NCBI GenBank assembly: GCA_964646515.1
Contig: CAZYES010000014.1
Location: 1 to 19,217, forward strand
DNA from: C7867-002 sp964646515
GTDB taxonomy: Bacteria; Patescibacteriota; Minisyncoccia; Phycocordibacterales; PALSA-1337
Reading direction: 5' to 3'
DNA length: 19,217 bases
Part shown: in pieces, positions 13,340 to 19,217 of the stretch
Layout of the letters: the number at the start of each line of letters is the position of its first letter
Position numbering within the stretch: position 1 is the stretch's first letter
The notes under the pieces: generated by a model
The model's database searches: none
The model's input: only the letters and a program-made list of their open reading frames with translations
Told to the model about the DNA's origin: nothing
Translations under genes and position numbers: made by a program

Positions 13340-13555
13340 ATGAATCCAGAAAAAGTTACGACACCACAAGAACAAGAAGTAAAAAAAACTACCGCCAAAG
13401 ACATCTTGGGCGACCCCCAGAAAGTGGCTGAAGATATCGTGGGAGATGGCGTGTATGCAACCATAAGCTCGACAGGTGAGGTTGTTAGTCTAAGCAAAAA
13501 CAAAGGAGATGCTCGGAAAAAGATGATGGAAGCGAGCACTGAAAACAAAGAATAA
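13340..13555 (+). CDS. Small hypothetical protein
   Basis: The 71-residue, highly charged product (MNPEKVTTPQEQEVKKTT... to ...KMMEASTENKE) has no membrane segment and no motif I recognise. A short central stretch (GDGVYATISSTGEVVSLSKNKG) could form beta strands, with flexible ends rich in E, K and T. It is divergent from the ClpP-like gene across 122 bases, and its stop lies 12 bases before the gyrB stop, on the opposite strand. TATAAA at 13264-13269 with TTGATT 18 bases upstream is a possible promoter. No ribosome binding site is visible. The clean fit between neighbours on both sides supports a real gene. Confidence 0.55.
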   Translation: MNPEKVTTPQEQEVKKTTAKDILGDPQKVAEDIVGDGVYATISSTGEVVSLSKNKGDARKKMMEASTENKE

Positions 13556-13567
13556 TCACTAAAACAC

Positions 13568-15694
13568 TTAAATATCCAAGGTCGCTAATCTAGCATTTGA
13601 CTGGATAAATGATTTTCTGGCTGGCACATCGTCACCCATAAGCATGTCAAAAACTTTATCAGCTTCTTGGGCGTCTTCGATAGTCACTTGCTTCAAGATA
13701 CGACTTCGTGGGTCCATGGTAGTTTCCCATAACTCATCAGAATTCATCTCGCCAAGGCCCTTGTAGCGTTGAATATAGACCTTGGCTTGTTTTTTCTCGT
13801 CGCCAGTCTCTTTATTACCATCTACCAATGTCTCGACTACGCCAGTAGCTGAAACCAATTGATCTTTGGTTGTCTCTATTTCGGACGCTTCAGAAGCACT
13901 AACTTCGTCAAATTCTTTACCTAGAGCCTTGAGTTTTGTTTCTTCATCATAGAAATAAAGCACTTCTTTACCGCGTTTTACTTTGTATAGAGGCGGTTGC
14001 GCTATATAGACATGGCCATTGTCGATCAGTGGTCTAAAATAACGGTAAAGCAAGGTAAGAAGAAGCGTACGAATGTGCGCGCCGTCGACATCGGCATCAG
14101 TCGCTAAAATGATTTTGTGGTAGCGCAATCTGGAAATATCGAAAGTATCACCGATAGCTGTACCAAAAGCTAGAATGAGGTTTTTGATCATTTCTGAACC
14201 AAGCATGCGATCCAATCTAGCCCTCTCAATATTCAATATCTTCCCACGAAGAGGCAGTATGGCCTGAATTCGACGATCTCTGCCCTGTTTGGCAGTACCT
14301 CCGGCTGAGTCTCCTTCAACAATGAATAACTCAGACTCTTCAGCACTATCAGATTGGCAATCGGCCAATTTGCCAGGCAATGTCATGCCTTCAAGAGCGC
14401 CCTTTCTCAACACTGAATCTTTGGCAGCTTTGGCAGCTTTTCTGGCCTTCATCGCTAAAATAACTTTATTGACTATTGCTCGCGCATCTTCCGGATTTTC
14501 TTCCAAAAATGCATTAAAAGCATCGCCAAAAACAGCGCCAACAGCGCTTTGCGCTTCCATACTGCCAAGCTTGGCCTTGGTCTGACCCTCGAACTGAATC
14601 TCACGCAACTTAACAGAAATAATCGCCGTCAAACCTTCGAGAGCGTCGTCTCCAGTGAAAGTATCCTCGCCATTTTTGGATAGATTATTGTTTTTGGCAT
14701 AAGTATTTAAAATACGAGTAAGAGCAGTCTTGAAACCCGTAATGTGTGTCCCCCCTTCCGGCGTGTAAATATTGTTAGCAAAACCAAAAACGCGAGAAGA
14801 GACGTCGTCGGCATACTGCAAAGCTACGCCGACTGATTCGACGCCTTCGGTCTTCTTTTCAACATAGAAAATATTTTTGTGGGAAGGCTTCAAAAGTTGG
14901 TTAGTAAACTTTATAAGTGAAACAATACCTCCTTCAAAAAAGAAAGTGTAAGATGGCGCCTCTACTCCAGTTTCGCGTATATAAAACAATTCATCGTCAG
15001 AACCAAATCCAGAAATCTGGCCACTGGCATCGATGACACTTATACGCAATCCCGGAACTAGATAGGCTTGCTGACGCATATGCCCGACAATGCGGTTCCA
15101 TTCAAACTTTATGCCTTCTTTGAAAATCTCTGGATCTGGCTCAAAGACGACGATGGTACCATGGAGTTTGGATGAACCTACTTTCTTGACTGCGGATTTG
15201 CGTTTGCCTTTGGAATATTCTTGTACATAAATACCACCATCCTTGTGCACAACAACTCTCATATAAATAGACAGAGCATTCACGACCGACGCGCCGACAC
15301 CATGCAAACCTCCAGAGACTTTGTAACTAGAACCTTCTCCGCCAAATTTGCCTCCGGCATGTAATGTGGTCATGATAGTCTCTAGGGCAGAAACTTTCGT
15401 CTGTTTGTGGACATCGATAGGAATACCGCGACCATTGTCGACTACGCGCACACGATTGCCTGGCAACAAAACAACTTCAATGTCATTGGCAAAACCGCCC
15501 ATGGCTTCATCTCGAGAATTGTCGAATATCTCAGTTATCAGATGATGCAGACCATCGGGGCCAGTGGTTCCTATATACATACCGGGACGCTTGCGAACTG
15601 GCTCTAGACCTTCCAAAACGGTAATGGCCGAAGCGTCATAAGCTCCAGAAGAAGCATGCGTTCGAGCCTTATTTTGCTTAGTATCTTTGGGCAT
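13568..15694 (-). CDS. gyrB: DNA gyrase subunit B
   Basis: This is the ATPase half of gyrase, which supercoils DNA. The 708-residue product shows the GHKL ATP-binding domain (GLEPVRKRPGMYIG; E55 and N59 in EIFDNSRDEAMGG; GRGIPIDVH; HAGGKFGG; GGLHGVGASVVNALS). The transducer follows, then the TOPRIM domain with E460 in VEGDSAGGTAKQGRDR and DADVDG (from D533), and the C-terminal YKGLGEMNSDELWETTMDP...ARLATLDI. Family members without the E. coli insert are usually about 640 residues. Here an extra acidic, low-complexity stretch of roughly 55 residues (about 591-646) lies just before the YKGLGEMN element. ParE cannot be fully excluded by eye, but the RKSFIQ.NA....LDI ending favours GyrB. No gyrA is in the window. 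Confidence 0.93.
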   Translation of the reverse strand: MPKDTKQNKARTHASSGAYDASAITVLEGLEPVRKRPGMYIGTTGPDGLHHLITEIFDNSRDEAMGGFANDIEVVLLPGNRVRVVDNGRGIPIDVHKQTKVSALETIMTTLHAGGKFGGEGSSYKVSGGLHGVGASVVNALSIYMRVVVHKDGGIYVQEYSKGKRKSAVKKVGSSKLHGTIVVFEPDPEIFKEGIKFEWNRIVGHMRQQAYLVPGLRISVIDASGQISGFGSDDELFYIRETGVEAPSYTFFFEGGIVSLIKFTNQLLKPSHKNIFYVEKKTEGVESVGVALQYADDVSSRVFGFANNIYTPEGGTHITGFKTALTRILNTYAKNNNLSKNGEDTFTGDDALEGLTAIISVKLREIQFEGQTKAKLGSMEAQSAVGAVFGDAFNAFLEENPEDARAIVNKVILAMKARKAAKAAKDSVLRKGALEGMTLPGKLADCQSDSAEESELFIVEGDSAGGTAKQGRDRRIQAILPLRGKILNIERARLDRMLGSEMIKNLILAFGTAIGDTFDISRLRYHKIILATDADVDGAHIRTLLLTLLYRYFRPLIDNGHVYIAQPPLYKVKRGKEVLYFYDEETKLKALGKEFDEVSASEASEIETTKDQLVSATGVVETLVDGNKETGDEKKQAKVYIQRYKGLGEMNSDELWETTMDPRSRILKQVTIEDAQEADKVFDMLMGDDVPARKSFIQSNARLATLDI

Positions 15695-15727
15695 AAATAA
15701 AAAATGACATCCTCATTTCGTGAGTAA

Positions 15728-15736
15728 ATTATAGCA
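15728..15736 (-). promoter_or_regulatory. Extended -10 promoter of gyrB
   Basis: Minus strand TGC-TATAAT: a perfect -10 with an upstream TG, which offsets the poor -35 (TTCCAA at 17 bases). It lies 33 bases before the gyrB ATG. Confidence 0.75.
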
Positions 15737-15790
15737 TTTTGACCATCAAATTGGAAGCGAAAATTGAGCAAAAAGTGTGGACAGTATTCA

Positions 15791-17896
15791 TTATCTTACC
15801 TGCCAGCCCTTTTCTTTCATAACAGAACCAATAGTTGCCATAATTTGATTTGCTTCTTTGTCTGTCAGGGTCCTATCCATTGACTGAAAAATCATTCTAA
15901 ATGCATAAGAGACTTTCCCATCTTTGTTGAAAACATCAAACAATGAATATCTAACCAGCAAGGTACTCGCTTGGGCATTATTCAGACCCTTTTTTATTGA
16001 CTCCCAGACTGTATTTGCCTGGATTGATTCTGGGACAAAAACCGCAATATCACGAATAATAAATGGATACAAAGAGAAACTTTTGTAACGATTATTAGAA
16101 ACTACCTCAAAATCTATATCTCCATATGATTTGACTGGCTTCAAAGATTTTAATAGATCACTCATATCAAGCTCAGAAATCGAAAAATTGCTTGTGTTCT
16201 TTGTCATAATATCTCTGCCATCAATCTCAATACCAAGTCTATCTTTTAGTATCTGAATGGTATCGTTTATGATCATATTCCCCTTCAGACCTTTGACTTT
16301 TCTTGGTTGCGACACGCCAATGACTAAATGAACTTTTTCTTTGTCCTTGCTAAATACGCGACCAATTTCAAAGACTTTGATAATATCAAGCCCCAATAGA
16401 TCGACATTGGACACGTTTCTTTCAATACAGATAGCCATACCATCGATCAGATTATCGCGGGCAAAGGCTTTGTCTTTGGCGAGAGGTTTGGCAATTTCGA
16501 TATGGCCTTTCGAGACTAGTGAATACAGGCTGACCTCAGAAAATCCAACGCTGACCAAAGTATCTCTGATTCTTTCTGATAGATAGTAAGACTGCGAAAT
16601 CGGCACTTCGATGTTGTTTTTCTCCGGAATTATTCCCCAAATGCGTTCGTAGCCATATATTCTCCCAACTTCTTCCACGATGTCCTCGCGAGCAGAAAGA
16701 TCTAATCGTTTAAAAGGAATGGTAAGAACCCAGACAGGTTTATTATGCGTGCTCTCTGTAGATATCATCAATGGTTCTTGCTTTTGCCGTACAATCGCGC
16801 CCTTTCTTTCTAGAGATTGTCCAGATTGCACACGGTCCTTTTCTTCAACAACAATACCCATACCCTCCAAGATATTCTTGGCTTCGGCTAATGGTACTTC
16901 CATGCCTAGACGTTCTTTGATATAAGCCGGATCAAACTGAAAAACAGTCTGTTTAGCCCTAATAGGATATTCATCAACTATAGGGCCAAATTTGGCTGAA
17001 GGCATTATTTTTTTAATTAGCGCGCAAACATTGTTCATACCGTGAATAGCCAGCTCTGGCGTAATCTCATTCTCAAAACGTTTCGAGGAATCGCTACGTA
17101 TATCAAACTTGGTAGAAGTCCGGCGCACAAAAGCAGGATCGAAATTGGCTGACTCAATAATAATTTTAGTGGTCGACTCGGAGACTTCGGCACGTCTGCC
17201 CCCTTTGACGCCAGCGATAACCAAAGGACCTTGGTCATCGGCAATGACATAATCGTCAGAAGTCAATATAATACTGCGTTCTTTTGACGCCTGTTCACCA
17301 TCGACTACCGTCGATTCCGGAAGCAATTCGATCTCCTCACCATCTTTGGCGACACGAATACTGATATTTCCTTTCACCTTATCGGCATCAAAAGCATGAA
17401 TCGGTTGGCCAATATCATACATTACATAATTGGTAACATCTACGATAGGATTGATCGAGCGTTGACCTATCGAATGGAGAGCGTCTTTCAACCAGGCGGG
17501 TGATTCTCTCGGAATACTATCTTTTGTGGCACAAATATCCACCATCCTACCAACGTATCGCCTACAAAATGGCGTATCTACATGTTCATTTTGTATTTTG
17601 ATCTTAGGCTTCTCTGCAATATCTGCCGACAATTCGCTCGCATATCGGTCTTTGATAGTCAGTTTGGCAATCATAGAAACCTCTGTGGCGATACCATTAT
17701 GAGAGAGAGCATAGTGAGCACGATCTGGCAAGACTTTCACATCAAGAACCCAATCGATAATTTTACCACGAGCGTCTTTGACCTCCTCAATACCCTCGAC
17801 TTCGAAGACATGAAACGTAAAAAGCTCACCTAGTTTTTCCACCAAAGGTATTTTTTCGTCAAAATATGTCTGTAGCCAATTATAAGAGATCTTCAT
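15791..17896 (-). CDS. pheT: Phenylalanyl-tRNA synthetase beta subunit, compact form
   Basis: This subunit pairs with PheS and carries the editing site for mischarged Tyr-tRNA-Phe. The 701-residue product begins MKISYNWLQTYFDEKIPL as usual, then passes straight to WVLDVKVLPDRAHYALSHNGIATEV. The EMAP/OB tRNA-binding domain of about 100 residues normally inserted there is absent; bacterial PheT is usually near 800 residues. The B3/B4 editing domain is present (NPIVDVTNYVMYDIGQPIHAFD, VIAGVKGGRRAEVS, SSKRFENEITPELA). So are B5 (about 330-400), the catalytic-like core (REDIVEEVGRIYGYERI) and the C-terminal ferredoxin-fold anticodon domain (YPFIIRDIAVFVPES to EKGWQVR). It starts 4 bases after the pheS stop, so the two are one operon. 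Confidence 0.96.
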   Translation of the reverse strand: MKISYNWLQTYFDEKIPLVEKLGELFTFHVFEVEGIEEVKDARGKIIDWVLDVKVLPDRAHYALSHNGIATEVSMIAKLTIKDRYASELSADIAEKPKIKIQNEHVDTPFCRRYVGRMVDICATKDSIPRESPAWLKDALHSIGQRSINPIVDVTNYVMYDIGQPIHAFDADKVKGNISIRVAKDGEEIELLPESTVVDGEQASKERSIILTSDDYVIADDQGPLVIAGVKGGRRAEVSESTTKIIIESANFDPAFVRRTSTKFDIRSDSSKRFENEITPELAIHGMNNVCALIKKIMPSAKFGPIVDEYPIRAKQTVFQFDPAYIKERLGMEVPLAEAKNILEGMGIVVEEKDRVQSGQSLERKGAIVRQKQEPLMISTESTHNKPVWVLTIPFKRLDLSAREDIVEEVGRIYGYERIWGIIPEKNNIEVPISQSYYLSERIRDTLVSVGFSEVSLYSLVSKGHIEIAKPLAKDKAFARDNLIDGMAICIERNVSNVDLLGLDIIKVFEIGRVFSKDKEKVHLVIGVSQPRKVKGLKGNMIINDTIQILKDRLGIEIDGRDIMTKNTSNFSISELDMSDLLKSLKPVKSYGDIDFEVVSNNRYKSFSLYPFIIRDIAVFVPESIQANTVWESIKKGLNNAQASTLLVRYSLFDVFNKDGKVSYAFRMIFQSMDRTLTDKEANQIMATIGSVMKEKGWQVR

Positions 17897-17900
17897 TTTA

Positions 17901-18662
17901 TCAAAATTGATTGATCAACCTCAAATCACCACTATAGATAGACCGAATATCATCTATACCAAACCTAAGCATAGCAATACGATCGAGGCCAAAGCCAAAA
18001 GCAAAGCCTTGCCATTTTGTAGGATCAATACCAACTGCTTTGAAAACATTTGGGTGAACCAGTCCAGCTCCGCCCATTTCTAACCATTTGCCCTTCCACA
18101 TCATATCAACTTCCACACTAGGCTCTGTAAACGGGAAAAAACTTGGGCGAAAACGGATTTTCACATCATTACCGAACAATTTGCAAAACATTATCTCTAG
18201 TGTTCCCTTGAGATGAGCTAACGAGACTTTTTCTTCTATGAACAATCCTTCAACCTGATGGAATTGCGCCTCATGGGTCGAATCAGTGGCTTCGTTTCTA
18301 AAGACTTTTCCCGGCACGATTATTCTTATTGGCGGTTTGTGAGTTTCCATATAGCGGATCTGGACTGAGGAAGTATGTGTACGCAAAACGAATCTCTGTT
18401 GCTCGCCATTCGGATCTGATATTACAGACTTAGTTACTTCTTGTGACTTGGCGTCAGATTTTTTATTCCCTTTTATCCAAAAGGTATCTTGCATATCTCT
18501 TGCGGGATGATCTTTGGGCATATTCAAGGCGTCAAAATTGTGGAATTCATCTTCTAATTCTGGGCCATCGGCAATCTCAAAACCCATATCATGAAAGACT
18601 TTGTGAACCTCACGGACAATCTGTGCAATCGGATGTAAATGTCCTTTTTTTATAGTATCCAT
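17901..18662 (-). CDS. pheS: Phenylalanyl-tRNA synthetase alpha subunit, catalytic core only
   Basis: This is the catalytic subunit that activates phenylalanine. At 253 residues it is far shorter than the usual 330-350. It starts at HLHPIAQIVREVHKVFHDMGFEIADGPE, the beginning of the class II core, so the N-terminal coiled coil that contacts tRNA is missing. An in-frame stop (18672-18674), 9 bases before the ATG, excludes a longer start. Core motifs are intact: DTFWI, VLRTHTSSVQIR, PGKVFRNEATDSTHEAQFHQVEG (motif 2), RFRPSFFPFTEPSVEVD, LEMGGAGLVHP and GFAFGFGLDRIAMLRFGIDDIR (motif 3). A short hydrophilic insert (NKKSDAKSQEVTKSVISDPN) precedes the RTHTSS motif. The -10 box lies 6 bases before the ATG. 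pheT follows directly. Confidence 0.96.
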   Translation of the reverse strand: MDTIKKGHLHPIAQIVREVHKVFHDMGFEIADGPELEDEFHNFDALNMPKDHPARDMQDTFWIKGNKKSDAKSQEVTKSVISDPNGEQQRFVLRTHTSSVQIRYMETHKPPIRIIVPGKVFRNEATDSTHEAQFHQVEGLFIEEKVSLAHLKGTLEIMFCKLFGNDVKIRFRPSFFPFTEPSVEVDMMWKGKWLEMGGAGLVHPNVFKAVGIDPTKWQGFAFGFGLDRIAMLRFGIDDIRSIYSGDLRLINQF

Positions 18663-18668
18663 GATACA

Positions 18669-18696
18669 ACTTTAACAGACTGGGAAGGTTTTGCAA
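18669..18696 (-). promoter_or_regulatory. Promoter of pheST with overlapping palindrome
   Basis: Minus strand TTGCAA (18691-18696), 16-base spacer, TAAAGT (18669-18674), with the ATG 6 bases further, so a leaderless message is likely. The -35 lies inside a perfect 12-base palindrome GTTTTGCAAAAC (18688-18699), a possible operator. No T-box or other leader fits in this space. Confidence 0.55.
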
Positions 18697-18768
18697 AACA
18701 TTGCATCCGGAATAAAAATTAAAAAAGAAAAATAAATTAAAGACAATCAAATTACAAACTACCTATGG

Positions 18769-19217
18769 TTATTTAAAACAGCGGGAGGGACGGGCGCCCA
18801 GTATGTCGTACTGACCCGCCCGGTCACCGGCACTCACGTTGAGCCCGTGATTGCCAGGGTCCCAAAAGGAGTAGACGAGACAAGTGCCCGAGCGGGTAGC
18901 TACCCAGACTGCCTTCTCTTCATCTAAATGTTTGCCAGTTTCCTCAAAATATTTCCTCTGAAAGATAATGTAATCTTCTAGAGTGAGGGTTTGAGCAAGT
19001 TTAGCGTCTTGACCCTTGATATTTAAAGTGGAGGCTAGTTCAGGACGGTCGTCTAGTTCTTGGGTTTTGTGGACTAGGATAAGGCGGGGTTGGTCAACGT
19101 TTTGGCTTACGGCACCGGCAAACGAACCTCCTTGTTTAAAGCTGTCCCATTCATAGTAACCTTTCTCCATAGCCATCTTGTCTTTGATTTCAGTGAGAGG
19201 AATATTGCCTGGAATAA
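18769..19217 (-). CDS. Hypothetical protein, 5' end beyond the window
   Basis: The frame is open to the right edge: residues IPGNIPLTEIKDK precede the internal Met at 19176, so the gene begins outside the window. At least 148 residues are visible. A middle part reads LTLEDYIIFQRKYFEETGKHLDEEKAVWV, followed by a C-terminal portion with YSFWDPGNHGLNVSAGDRAG and an ending LGARPSRCFK. I know this style of ending (W.P....LNV......LG.RPSR.F) from hypothetical proteins of Patescibacteria but cannot name a function. GC is higher in the last 100 bases. It lies upstream of pheS on the same strand, with a 106-base gap containing the pheST promoter. Confidence 0.65.
   Translation of the reverse strand, partial: IPGNIPLTEIKDKMAMEKGYYEWDSFKQGGSFAGAVSQNVDQPRLILVHKTQELDDRPELASTLNIKGQDAKLAQTLTLEDYIIFQRKYFEETGKHLDEEKAVWVATRSGTCLVYSFWDPGNHGLNVSAGDRAGQYDILGARPSRCFK

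Noticed and set aside
13340..13555. Small protein as a Pup- or ubiquitin-like tag for the adjacent ClpP-like protease
   Set aside because: It lacks the Gly-Gly-Glu/Gln or Gly-Gly ending; only its charged, flexible ends recall such tags.
1..19217. CRISPR arrays, tRNA or rRNA genes
   Set aside because: No regularly spaced repeats, and no gene-free stretch folds as a tRNA or matches rRNA landmarks.

Overview
The window looks like a piece of a Patescibacteria (CPR) genome. This is an inference. It rests on moderate to low GC, short intergenic gaps, stripped-down aminoacyl-tRNA synthetases (ThrRS without a TGS domain, PheS without its N-terminal coiled coil, PheT without the EMAP/OB domain), and several small single-TM proteins starting with a KGF..PL..I..GG.Y-type anchor, one of them a DKNYY-repeat protein. 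No rRNA, tRNA or CRISPR array was seen.

Left accessory region, about 1-6540. Three plus-strand genes for membrane-anchored, exported proteins (111-2686) are interrupted by non-coding DNA rich in inverted repeats. Two inverted copies of a roughly 40-bp palindromic element flank the second and third genes. A remnant of a serine recombinase follows (about 2930-3027). Next comes a GC-richer minus-strand block of peptidases. A single M16 zinc peptidase has its own promoter and terminator. An operon then carries a frame-disrupted treble-clef zinc-finger gene, a ClpP-fold serine protease and an HExxH zincin-like protein, again with its own promoter and terminator. A 15-bp direct repeat (14/15 identical, TGAyCTGTACCCCAT) lies on each side of this block, which suggests a mobile or acquired segment.

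Core region, about 6600-19217. rnhB (RNase HII, minus) is divergent from dnaE (DNA polymerase III alpha, plus). thrS (plus) follows, preceded by what reads as a complete threonyl T-box riboswitch: Stem I, Stem III, an antiterminator with a TGGAACC bulge, and a competing terminator that shares CCGAGC. A second ClpP-fold gene (minus) is divergent from a small hypothetical gene (plus). gyrB, then pheS-pheT as a two-gene operon, all run on the minus strand. The last gene is conserved-looking but unnamed and runs off the right edge.

The core genes cover replication (DnaE, RNase HII, GyrB) and tRNA charging (ThrRS, PheRS). Several promoters place the -10 box only 6-9 bases before the start codon (genes at 111, 7310 and 18662), so leaderless transcripts are likely. 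The accessory protease operon, the T-box and the palindromic element pair are the parts most worth following up.
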